A stretch of DNA of 64,000 nt, taken from contig JAILWY010000008.1 in assembly GCA_022113835.1 (NCBI GenBank), positions 5,076,001 through 5,140,000 of the forward strand, in the 5' to 3' direction. This document shows positions 12,173-23,407 of the stretch, piece after piece (the stretch's first letter is position 1; each line of letters starts with the position of its first letter). The notes under the pieces are model-generated. The model had not been told where the DNA came from and searched no databases. It saw nothing but the letters and a program-made list of their open reading frames with translations. The translations under genes were made by a program, and so were the position numbers. This DNA comes from Atopsyche davidsoni. Its lineage: Eukaryota > Arthropoda > Insecta > Trichoptera > Hydrobiosidae.

Positions 12173-12937
12173 AATGATGTATATGTAATTTTAATGGAAG
12201 TTTGGGAAATATCAATAATGTCATGTCTTCATGTTCAGTGTTGCTAGAAGTATGCGGAGTGACAACAGGTTATAAATTGGAATATCTCTCTCTTCAAACA
12301 TTATTTGATATTATATTTGACATTATTGGTAGATGCATCGTTTCTTGGTTTTTTATTTTCATCGCCTGTCGGGGTTTTTTTCCGGGTTACGTATATTTAT
12401 CTAAACATCAAAAAGTAACGTACTTTATTACTCGCGTATTTGAAACAGAAATATTGAAATATTTTCTGGAATACCATTTTGACTTTCCTATATGTAATTT
12501 TGATCATATTAATACTGTATACCAACTATAAAATTGAACCAAAATTAGATTTCATCGCGAATGAAAGCTTGTTTTTAAAAAACCACCGTCTTATGCATTT
12601 TTCCCGTTTGAATAAAACCAAGTAAAATCAGCTATTTATAAAATAACTCAAAAGCTGGGTTTACCATAACCGAACAACAAATATAATAACAAATCCGAAT
12701 TCATGAACAAACTAGGCTTTATTTTCTATAAATAATTCCTCTTTTAACAGTTTATTTCAATCATCATGAATTATTATGACTTGCACAATTGTTTAGTAAA
12801 TACCTTGTATTAATGTTTGCTCCAATTTTTATAATACTTGCCGATGAACAAAGCTGTTGCCAGAAATATCAATAGCTTTACTTCGTTCGCGAAGATTTCG
12901 TTTTTATTCCTGCTTATTGTTTCAGATAGTGTACAAA

Positions 12938-15425
12938 ATGAACAGAGTCAATAATTTTGAAGATACATTCAGCACAATCGATCATATATTTAAAGCGATT
13001 GGTCTCCGAGACATCTACAAGAAGGGTGTAAAATTCTCAAAAAACCAACGCGACATTAACAATCTAATTTTTTACACAAGTTGTCTAAATATAAACCTGA
13101 TGATATTGGGAATTACGTACAGTTTTGTAAGCCTGTCTATTCGTCTATCGATAGCAAATTTTTTGCAATTTACAGAAGTATTGACAGGTTTGATTTACGC
13201 TACATTTTATACTGCAAAGATATCAACCCTTATACTGAAAAAAGAAGAAATTCAAAACCTTGTTGAAGAACTACAGTTTCTCTGGCCAAAAAACTTGCAG
13301 AATTATTGGAAAAATGAGAAAGATTCTCAATTTATTTACACGTCACAAAAAATATTAAATTATTACATACGAATATCTATTTTAGTGGTAGTTTTTATAA
13401 TTTTTTTCCCACTTGTTCTGATGACAGTTAATCACATATTAGGTTTACCAGTGGGGTTGATGATACCTTTTGCGATAACCTATCCGTTTGACTGGGAGAA
13501 CAGCATTCCACTTTACTCGATTGTATATACATCGCAAGCATTCGGGGGTAAGTAATATGCAAAGACCAAATTCACGTCATGACATGTTGGTTTAGTTTGA
13601 TTTACTCCTTATTCATACAGAAAATATAAATAGTCTATCGGATTGGTATCTGTGAGGACTAAAAAGCTTATCACGACTGCTTGTCGATTGAGGAGTTCAG
13701 GTTCGAACACGGGCGGAGCTACGATTTATAGTGAATTAATCGCATTATTGGAGGGTTGATCGTATTTTGTGTTATTTGTATAAAACAAGTATTTATGTAC
13801 GTTGTATAAATATTAAAATAAGTATTTGCAGGTGTGATGACAGCTGCAGCCATTTCGACTGTAGATTGTTTTGTATGCACTCTGATCGTACACATTTGTA
13901 TACAATTTAAGTTGCTGTGTGATAAAGTAGAGACTATTGCTGATGGCTTGGAATTCACACATTCAACTCAAAGAGATGACATTTTAAAACAAAGATTAAA
14001 GAAAACTATCAAATATCACTTGCAAATTATACGGTGAGAAAAAAAATAAAAAAATGTAACTATATTAAATATTGCAGAATTTTTAATGATTTTTTAATAA
14101 ATAATTAGTCCATTGTCATGTACTTTTAGTAATTATTCTAACGTAATAAGGAAAATAATTACAATTACATGTATTTGAAATTAAAAATGCAAAGTATTTA
14201 TTGAATGGTGAGATGAGGAGGTCTTCATTCAACAGGATAGTGTCGAAATCAATAGATTGAATGTACGATGCTAGGCTTTGTTTAAATATATTACTTATTA
14301 CTGTCAGTGTATATAAATTTTTTTCGTTTGTTTCCAGATTAAAAAAATCAATAGAAAAAATATTTGGACCAATGCTATTTTACAATTCTTTGGCGAGTTC
14401 TCTACTGATATGTGCGGGGACTTTTGCTATTATGGTCGGTGTGAAACAAACAAATATTTTACCATAATTTTACGTTCATACAATGTTTACGTTGAGTAAT
14501 TTTTATTTTTTTTTTAGATAATTCCTATGTCACGTGTTGTCATATACATCATATTTCTCATTTCAAATTTGAGTCAATTACTTTTGTTGGCATGGCACGG
14601 AGACTGGTTGGTGGAAAGAGTAAATATTCATTTATTTTTCTTATTGAAATTTTTAATGCAGAACTGCTACGAACACTTGTGAATTTATCCTAAAAAGCCT
14701 ACACGAATGATATTATTTTGTGGTTTCAGAGTGAAGCTTTGATAGATGCTGCCTTCAAGTGCCGATGGGATAGAACTTCGAAAGTTTTAAAGCATGCAGT
14801 AATGATGATACAAATTAAAAGTTTGCACCCAGAAAGTATATGTATCTTTAAATACATAAAGCTGTGCTTAACATCTTTTACTTCTGTGAGTATATTCATA
14901 AATAAATAAACTTTCCAAGTCTCGGATGAAGACTCTTTTGCATTTTTTTATTAATATTCAAATTACATGTAATCCATAACTAATCGCATGACAAATGGTA
15001 ATTTAAAATAAAACTTTACAGTGTCAATGTTACAATAAAGCATATGAAATGTCACTGGAAAATATAGTATACTCTCTTTTTTAATTATGAGAATGCATCA
15101 AACTAGATATTAATGAATGTCTATCATAGCCTTTATTTTACATTAATATTAGAGTATGCAATAAACATTAAAAGAAAAATCGAATAATGATCGACTTGTA
15201 ACATATTTAATGTCAGTTTCTTATTGTATATAAATTGATAATTAATTTAAACCACAGATTTATCGATTCTTAGTTTTATAAATTTTACAGATTAATTAAT
15301 GTTTGAGAATGTCGTTTAATGTAATCATGTGTAACTTTTATGCTTTTCAGATATTGAGAGCCGCCTGGACTTTGCTAACTATGCTACGAATGATTTATTC
15401 AAGGATAAGTGAACAAAATATATGA
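12938..15425 (+). CDS. Insect odorant receptor, copy 2 (six coding exons, 415 aa)
   Basis: Paralogue of the gene at 5475-8033 with identical exon sizes and phases: 12938-13547, 13832-14033, 14338-14440, 14518-14619, 14730-14885 and 15351-15425. No stop or frameshift is seen, so it looks functional. By my reading it differs from copy 1 at 43 residues: 31 of 203 in exon 1, 5 in exon 2, 3 in exon 3, 3 in exon 4, none in exon 5 and 1 in exon 6. Residues 1-46 are identical; changes cluster at 47-161, covering the first transmembrane segments and outer loops where ligand specificity is thought to reside in this family. Exon 4 ends in GTGGAAAGA rather than GTGGAAAAG before GTAAAT. The exon 3 donor is again GTGAAA. 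A leader acceptor ends at 12925. The promoter-proximal region differs from copy 1, and AATAAA next occurs only at 15858-15863. Confidence 0.9.
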
Positions 15426-15861
15426 AAGTCGTTAACATTGAAACGTCGACCAAACTATTTTGGTATTATTATAACAACCATTATTATCATAATACTTTTT
15501 TTAAATTTAATCAAAAATAACAACATATTCTGAAAAGGTTTGTAAAATATACATTAAAAAAATGTACTATCAAAACGTTATTAAATTACCAAAATTATTT
15601 GGTAATTTAAATTTATTCAAAAGGCAAACATAAATAATTCACAAAACATGAATTTTTTATTTATTAAAAACAAATCGCATAAATTTTCTCAAAAATATTA
15701 TTTGTATTTTATATTCGTTGAACGATGATTTTTTGAGTAGGTTCTTACACTCTGTAAAACAATTATTTGTTACTAGCTCAAATTCGTAAATTTATTAATA
15801 GACATATTTTATTGAATTATTAAAGAACAACGCGCACACTCGAGTATAAGCTTGAAAAATA

Positions 15862-16370
15862 AAGGCTTCATGAAGGCTGTTTTCAGAAAGCGATAGAAAT
15901 ACCGAAGACATCCCCCATCGCTAACTGTCGAGGGCCGTGGACTAAATGGGCATTTATTGCCCCAGGGGCACCCGATCCGACGTTATTAAAAATTCCTTCG
16001 AGGCTGTCCCATTGTTTGTGCCTCGCTAAACCAAAGCGCAGAAGAGCGTATAAAGTACATTTTGAATGTATTGAAATAACCTTGTATACATTTTATTGCA
16101 TTGTTCAGTAAATAAACGTTGTTTCAATTTAATTAAAACGCATATCTTAATATCAAATGTTTTAAGACAAACATTTTACCGATGAAACAGATTGAAGTTA
16201 TTAGATATGTTTGTTGACTTTGCCAGCTATAGTTCTGAGTTGAATCAGTTTCTTGAGTGCTTTCAATTTGTTAATCCCTGAAGATAGTTTCAGCTAGAGG
16301 GCTGAAACGTCGTAGGAATCAAAAGCTCAAGCAGTGGCACACTCAAAAAACTTATTTTCTACTTACGTAA
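15862..16370. mobile_element. Unit-2-specific block with a retroelement-like 3' motif
   Basis: Alignment to unit 1 breaks after GAAAAATAA and resumes at ATTTTACAATATT, leaving about 0.5 kb present only in unit 2. Near its right end it has CTGAAGATAG followed, after a short hairpin, by GCTGAAACGTCG (about 16276-16316), a motif common at ends of insect retroelement and MITE copies. No ORF. Target duplication not resolved. Confidence 0.45.
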
Positions 16371-16410
16371 TTCAATTTTACAATATTATTGTCTATCTGA
16401 AAAATCACAA

Positions 16411-18480
16411 TGAGAAAGTACAAATTATATTTGAATTCAAATACCGAAAGGCAAATTATAATACTTCAAATGTTTATAATCAGGTAATAAATTAATTAAT
16501 TTAAATGGTCCCACATTCCGACCTTTTCCTCATAGATGACCTCTTAAAGTTTTTATCTTTGAATGAGCAAATACTGACTTTGGAGACCACTGTTCGTATA
16601 CCACCACCAAGCACAGGGGTGCGCAACCCTCTACCGACGATAAATCAGTTTTCATATTTATTACCACCACCACAACGACCCCTGACCAATGATAATTAAA
16701 TTTAAATCAAATGTAATAATTACTTGAATTACCTACTTTAATTTGGTTAGTTCTTTCGTAAGGTCATTTGTCGTAATGATGAATTTTTGCTTATTGAAGT
16801 AAAATTTTGTGTTTTATTTTTTTTAATTCAGAATAAAAAAATTTCTTTGATTTTCAAGCAGTGTTAAAATAAAAAGATATTCACAGAACAAATTAATAAC
16901 GTTCAAAATCAATATTAAAAAAATGCTCATGTTTCATAATATACCTTGTGTGTATTGTTTATAGTAAGAGATTCACAAAAAGCATTTAGTATTATGCCTT
17001 TTGCGTATTATTTCGAGTCAAAGCTCATCCATAATTTGCTTTGCATCGCTCTCTGAGAGGGTTCCTGGTTCTATATACCAAGAAACCTAAATGTGGTATC
17101 TCTGTATTTGAAAATATGCCGCAGTTCAAAAAAAAACCTCTTTGAGGTCTTCGTAAAATTTGTTCAACCTTTGGTACACAGTCGCGGCAATAAGAAGCGA
17201 ATGTATTTTAAAGGCTTTTTTTCAAAAATCTCAGTTAAAGTTTTCTGTGAAAAACCGTCAAGACTCGAAGCTCTCGTCTCGCTAGCCAGTACATTTTTTT
17301 CAAAAGCCTGCGATCCTGAAAGGAAGCTCTAAAGTAGGCTCAAATTATATTTCCATTCATGAATTTGAACGTTTCTGTAAATATACTTCTATAAAATCTC
17401 ATTTATTACCTTAAGAGAAGAAATATAAAATTTTACCTGAAACACAAAAAGTCAAATATTTTTAAAATTACTGTTTAATATTTTATGTTTCTTTCTTTTT
17501 TATTTCTTTCCAACTTTCTACGTTTGCATTTTAAAACAGAATCTATCTTTTTGAAAATGCTTATATATAAATTTTTGTATCGGCATTTTCAATGTAAAAG
17601 TTTGTACGAAACCAGTCACTAAAATTAAAAAAATATATTTTTGATTTAATAAAAAATATCGATATGGAATTTTTTATAGAAAGTACCTGACATTCTGTAA
17701 GAAATATTTAATCAGTATAAATCATCGATTTCGTAATGAAATTTATTTTCGCTCTTCGTGACGGTCTAATATAAATTAAACGATTAAAAATTTTTCAAAG
17801 ACACATGAATAAATGTGTGAAAAAATCAAGTTTTGTGTTATTTGTATTTATTCTGTGACTGAAAATACCACATAGTTATGAGCCTTCGACTATACATAGG
17901 TTTTACTCTCACAGGCAAAAACAATACAAAATTTCTGAAGTAAACCTGCAAAGTTTTTATATAATGTTTATCTTCCAATTATATGGCTAAAGTTAAGAGT
18001 TTAAACTCGATAAAAGTCGAGGGTTGTTCTTAAAGTTCCTTCGGTCGTAGGAGGATTGCTCTGACCCAAATAGCAAAGTCTATCGCTTCATAATGCTAGT
18101 TTATAAACAAAAAATAATCATTGCCAATTATAACTACTAAGTTTGTTATTAATCTGTTAAGTTCAATTGAAGTTGAATCGTGCAAGAAAAGCGACGCATT
18201 AGAATGAAAGGAATTGAAACAAACGATGATTTTAACAATGAAAAAAAATAGCGTCAATACACATAACAAGTAGTTCTTGCTTTGACAATCAATCAATAAT
18301 TTTTAGTTTTTGTGGTTTGAGTGATGAGCTATGAAAAGTATTATCCATTTTCTTATTTGAAAAAAAAATTGTAATTGTAACTAATAAAAATTAAGCAATT
18401 ACATTTTTACTTACTTGTTGTGTAAATTTAATATTAAGTGATATATGTCTAACAATACTATAATTGATTTGCATTATTTT
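16411..18480. other. Unit-2-specific AT-rich block, no gene recognised
   Basis: There is no counterpart in unit 1 by eye. A 79-codon frame at 17093-17332 (GTG start) and a 64-codon frame at 16505-16699 match nothing I recognise. A slightly GC-richer patch at about 17085-17340 might be an old repeat. Confidence 0.4.
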
Positions 18481-19316
18481 TTTAAAAACTTTGTGGAGAA
18501 AAATAAGTAAGATTACATTTCCAATCATAGCGTATTATGAAAATATCCAGTGCAAAGTATTTGGTAATGACGACAAAGTTTTCATTTTGGAATCTGTTAT
18601 AATTGCTTCATTGTATCAAATAAAAAAAAAAAAAACTTGTTAACGTCCAACCTGAAAAGCTTTTTCATTTTCAGGAAATTCTATGAACGTTTGCGTTCTC
18701 TAGACCGCTGCTTGGAGAAGCTTTCAGGCTTGCCTGATTTAATTTAAAGGTCCCCTGCAGTTCTGCAGGCTACAGTCCGATTATAGGAGATAATCCGATG
18801 CATTTTTGTTGCAAGGAATGCAAATTGCACGCTTAGTTTCTTCTAGCTCAGTTGAAATTTAAAAAATAGTCAAAAGTTGTTTTCGCAATAAAAAAAAAAA
18901 AAAAATTTATTTTAAAATTACATCTGAAGTTAGAAAAACCTAAGCAACCTAAGAGTCTCAATAAGTTATTGATGAATTAAAGCAAGTATTTTTTTTTCTT
19001 AAAATATTTTGTTAGTCAAAAGATACAGATTTAAGCTTTATCAAAATATAAATGCATTAATGAAGAATTTTGTATTTCAAATATTTCTTCTTCAAAACTT
19101 AATTGGAGTCATGTTTATTTTGACCAGCACAACTCACTGTAGTTGTGATTATAGAAACAATCTCATGGGTTACCAGAGGGTTGATAGGCTGACAAGGAAT
19201 GCTTGATCATGGGGTGAGGAAATTCGTAGCGGTTTTGTTCTACCCATATTTAGATTTTCAGCATTTGCCTGTATGTAGCAAAAGGTGAAAATCTCAAATA
19301 CGATTTATCGGACGTA

Positions 19317-21183
19317 GAAAGAACATAATATTTATGAATTTAATTAAACTGCTTAAAAAAAATACTAAAGCATTTGTATTAAAACTCATGACATCGTTGA
19401 CTGAAAACAGCTGTTAATATTTGGAAATATTAAAAATAAATTCATAGCAATAATTTTGCATACAAAATTAAAAAATAAACTATACGTCAAAATAACATTT
19501 GTAAAACAAGAATAAATGGCTTACAACAACATTGCATTATATAATAAATGGTTTAATAAAATGCACTAATGTTGTTGTAGCGAGTGCAATGAGGATACAT
19601 TGCCTAGGATGTGCAAATAATTAACTCCAAAAACAGGTAAATGTGCACGCAAACATTGTTGGGTAAACAGAATGCTTTTAAATTAATTTCAGGTAACATT
19701 AATTAACGAGTGAGGCTAGCTGTGAGGGTTTCCAACTCGTTTAAAACAACTTTGCTGCCTAATTTACAGTTCAAAATAAAGCTGAAACACACGGAGGTTT
19801 TTTTTTTTTTTAAACATTCTTTGATTAATCACTTTCTTGCATGCAGAGCTTTTGTGATTGGTGCTTATTAGATTATGTGGTTAGTGAAGTTATAAGTAAA
19901 TTATGTTGAGTTAAAATGACTAATACATTTTTAATATACCGTTTTGAACTGTAAATATTTTATTTTATTCCAGCTGAAACCTACAATAATTATTAACGAT
20001 AAAGCATGTGGTTGGAGAGATTGTTATCATTTAATTTAATTTCAAGCCTTTAAATGTGTAAAATCTTTTTGTCATTTATTTATAAAAAAAAACATAATAA
20101 TTTTTTAATCTAAATTTGCGTATCGTTCATTAACATTGAGAAAACACGTTTTTACATTAGTTAAGAAAAATTGATTACATACTAAGATGTTATTCATTAT
20201 TTTTTTTTATTCGTATTCTTTACCTGATCTTTTTGTTAAAAATAAAAAAAAAATTCAATCCAAATGAATATGTGTTGAAGGTCTTTGTAACAAAAAGTAC
20301 CGAAATCAAAGCGTTTGCTTTAAAACTTTAAATTGTACTTTTAATATATTACAATCCATAATCTCTTACTGTATAAAGGTCTTTCCAGGATGCTGCTATC
20401 CTTCCTAATCCCTCTCACGCTATTCTTGTCTCTAGCGTTTCGTTTATCTTTCTTAACATTTATATTTTTACGTAAAAGGCTGCCTTTTTTTTCAATGTAA
20501 TATTTTTTAAATTAATGGAAAAATTTAAAACAGATATTCAGGAGAAAATAGTGATTTTTTAAATCATTGAACTAATATAAATAGCCAAAGTTTATCTTTT
20601 GAAGATCGGCTATTTGCAAACACTAAACGCAAGGATTAAACCACTTACAATACTTTTGATCTTTTGTGTGTAACGGTGGATTTATTTAATTACATTTACC
20701 TACTTTAAAACCTTCACAGCGAGATAAAGTTTCAAATTGAATTTAAAAAGGAGCAGTTGCCAGTTCAATAGCATTTTCAAAGCAGATAAGAGGCTCAGAG
20801 CGCCTCGGGCAGTACACGGAACCACACAAAGATAAGCCGACCACGGACGACGACCATCGCTGTATGGCCAGAAAAGCAGAGTTTAGTTTTGACATCAAAT
20901 GTTTAAACCTAATTTTATGGAAACTATAAATTCTATAGGAAAATACATGAAAACTAATACGACCAAAAAAATTGTAAATAAAAATAAAATAATGAAGAAG
21001 TGCTGTCAAAAATAGACAGGCGTAAATTTTTATACTTCAACGTAGAACAGAAAAAAAATTATTTTCAAAAGCAACGAAGATTATTTTTTTTTAGTTACTA
21101 TCATGTTTCATATAATAGAAAACTATAAAACACAGTTTGACCCACATTTGATTACAAAATACTTTTATTAAAATAAATTAAAC
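19317..21183. other. Unit-2-specific block, no gene recognised
   Basis: Matches to unit 1 stop at TTTATCGGACGT (19316) and resume at GGTTCCGGTTAT (about 21184). The block may be an insertion here or a deletion from unit 1. An 88-codon minus-strand frame (20743-21009) overlaps a small GC-richer patch at 20750-20880 but has no recognisable domain. Confidence 0.4.
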
Positions 21184-21262
21184 CGGTTCCGGTTATAAAA
21201 ATATATGTGAAGAAAAAAAATTGTTTTCATTACTTTCCACGTGTCTCGATCAAAAAATTGTC

Positions 21263-22446
21263 TCTTCATGCAAATAAAAATGTTGGCCATTTACGTCATA
21301 CATTCTATTAATTCGCAGACTGAAATTTTTTGTAGTGATTAATAATGGAGGGCATTTTACAATTTTTTATCTCGCTCAGAGGTCGACAGATATTTATTTT
21401 TGTACTAATTAAAGCAGGATTCAACTAAAATTTTATGATTTTTAAGGCTGAATCAAAACTGTATTTTATTTCATAATTTTTTAAAATATAATCATAGCTT
21501 TCCGTCCATCGCAAGCATACGATGATGCCAGAAGCTAAAGTTAAAAACAATTTGTGCGGCAAAAAGCAAATATATTTTTAAATATTTAAGCACAAGCGTG
21601 CATAAATTATTGCTTTAGTGATATCGTTATTTTAAAAAAGATTGATTGCGACATAAAATGGACGTAATGCAGAGAACAAACGTCAGAGTGTAATAAATAT
21701 ATCTACCTGTTCAGACAGCATTATTTCAGGGCAATTTTTTTTCTCAATATAGTACGTGTAAAGCGGTCTTTGTACTCTCAGATCACAGTGTAGACTTTCC
21801 CTTTACATTGGTCCATTGGGAGAATAACATAAATTTTCCTAAAGCTTGTTGTATACGTGTGCGCCGTGGAGCAATCGCCACCTTAGAAAAATGATACCAT
21901 TCGTAGATTTAATAGTGTAAGAGTTTCCTTTGAGAGTTGCTTGAAGAACGCTTTAAAAAATCCCCGTTAAAACTTTTCATTAAAACTAACCTTGCAAAAG
22001 CGTAAGGTTGACAGAAAATGATAGTGAGAATAGAAAAAAATATGTGAAGGGGTGTTGATCAGTTCTATATAGTAATTAAAGATTTTTTTAGTATTGCATA
22101 TACCATTTTCAGTGAAATGCTTAAATCAAAGTTGTTATACGTCATTAAAATTTTGAATCACGTTTGATTAATATACAAGTTACCTCATTGTAATGTGATA
22201 AAAACACAGTTTAACTAGTGACATTAAAATTTGTATTTTTTATTGTTGCATATCCGAATCATTGAAATGAACTATTTTGGTCTTAATCACAAAAAATAAT
22301 ATCTTTTCTCTAAAACAATACTTTTTATCACGCTATTACTTAAAATTATTAAATACAATTTTATAATATTTAAAAAGAGGTTATGTTTAGTTTGATTGTA
22401 GTAATTGATTAAAACTATAATGATTTATGAGTTTATATATTATAAA
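21263..22446. other. AT-rich spacer after the duplication, no gene seen
   Basis: Single-copy sequence right of the duplication. No open frame or repeat worth calling. Confidence 0.5.
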
Positions 22447-22695
22447 TTTTTGCGAAGACCGTCTCACAGGAAGTACGATTTTGCCTATACAGGTTTGATT
22501 GATTGATAATGATTAAGTACATTTTTTCAAACATTGAAAATTGATTTGTGATTGTGTGGGATTTGAACTCAAATCCCCAAGCTTACACGGCCGGTGCATT
22601 ACCAATTACACTACACAAATCACGATGATATTTTTCTATGAGTTTCTTTAAACAATTTTCAATATTTAAAAAAATGTACTTAATCATTGTCGATT
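22447..22695. mobile_element. Palindromic SINE-like repeat with tRNA-derived core (copy A)
   Basis: The inverted arms share GATTAAGTACATTTTTT (left, about 22520-22537) and its complement (right, about 22670-22690). Between them, on the minus strand, is a tRNA-like unit (see the next entry). The left part from GACCGTCTCACAGGAAG to GGTTTGATTGATTGATAATG is repeated in reverse at 56690-56763 (copy B), and AAATCACGATGATAT recurs in copies B and C (60571-60696). Confidence 0.6.
22553..22621 (-). other. tRNA-Thr(TGT)-like SINE head, not a functional tRNA
   Basis: Read on the minus strand, TTTGTGT pairs with ACACAAT (6 of 7) as an acceptor-like stem. TGTA and TGCA close a D-arm around ATTGGTAA. CCGGC and GCTTG flank the loop CGTGTAA (anticodon TGT). 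The polymerase III A box TAGTGTAATTGG and B box GAGTTCAAATCC are both present. The T-stem is broken, having become a GGGATTTGA/TTCAAATCCC palindrome, so this is a tRNA-derived promoter head. Confidence 0.55.
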
Positions 22696-22914
22696 TATGA
22701 GTTGTTTAAAATAAATTGCATAATAATTGAATAATCGATTCGTATTTCTACATAATATGTTAGTGTTATAAAAATCAATACGATAAAAAATATATCAACC
22801 AATAGCTTGAGTTCAAAATAAAATGTACAAATGCGATAAATTTGACATTTGAGTCCTTATTTGAGATAATACTTACGAGAGACTTCAATAAATATTGTAA
22901 TCCTGCGGGTAAAG

Positions 22915-23245
22915 TAGAAATAGTAATGGAAATGTGGGTAGGCGCTCTTTTCGGGAGGCCCCGACAGGGTTGTCACCTTGCGCCCTTTTACCTTCCACTC
23001 GCTGTAAATCAATTAATTTCACCGTCCGGCCACGTCCAGATATAGCTTCGTACGAGCGCAGTATATAAAAGAGCCGGACGTGACCGGCATCGGCCGGCGC
23101 CATTTAGCGCCGCCCTGTCCGCGAATGGCGACCGAAATGGCGAAAGGGCGACCGGTCAAACCGTAGACGGGGAATTCCGTGGAGCGGGACGCGGAAACGG
23201 GAAGGGAATAATTCCCGCAGAATGAATTTGGAAATTGGAAAAATG
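22915..23245. other. GC-rich island, candidate regulatory element
   Basis: This is one of the strongest composition peaks in the window, with repeated CGGCC, GGCGCC and GACCGG words and two ATGGCG words on + (about 23124-23142) that resemble Pho/YY1 sites. Overlapping frames on both strands lack recognisable domains and seem to be by-products of few stops in GC-rich DNA. A TATATAAAA lies at about 23061-23069, so a promoter is possible. Confidence 0.4.
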
Positions 23246-23407
23246 AGACGCTGTAAGGGCTCTGCATTCATTATTTGAGTACTCGACTGTGAATATGAAT
23301 GTTGGTATTAAATCTGGTGTATTTTATTATTTTTTATACAACATCATCATGTTAAAAAAGCTTTTATTTATCAGTTGTTACAACACCTGTTTTTGCATCA
23401 TATTATA

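Larger units (their letters stand above)
9415..21262 (+). repeat. Tandem segmental duplication, unit 2 (contains OR copy 2)
   Basis: The unit starts at the junction word CACATTTG (9415-9422, matching 2573-2580) and ends at ATTGTC (to 21262, matching the end of unit 1). It is about 11.8 kb because of extra blocks absent from unit 1: the hAT remnant (about 9690-10736), a palindromic retroposon (12008-12172), about 12490-12800 upstream of the gene, 15862-16370, about 16411-18480, and 19317-21183. I see no gene in the last two blocks; short frames at 16505-16699 and 17093-17332 are unrecognised and probably chance. Confidence 0.85.

Noticed and set aside
22553..22621. Functional tRNA-Thr gene
   Set aside because: The T-stem is broken, the acceptor has a mismatch, and the sequence sits inside a repeat with relatives at 56.6 and 60.6 kb, so it is a tRNA-derived SINE head.
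22885..23267. Frames of 67-82 codons on both strands in the GC-rich island
   Set aside because: Overlapping frames in several phases are expected where stops are rare; none shows a domain or splice support.
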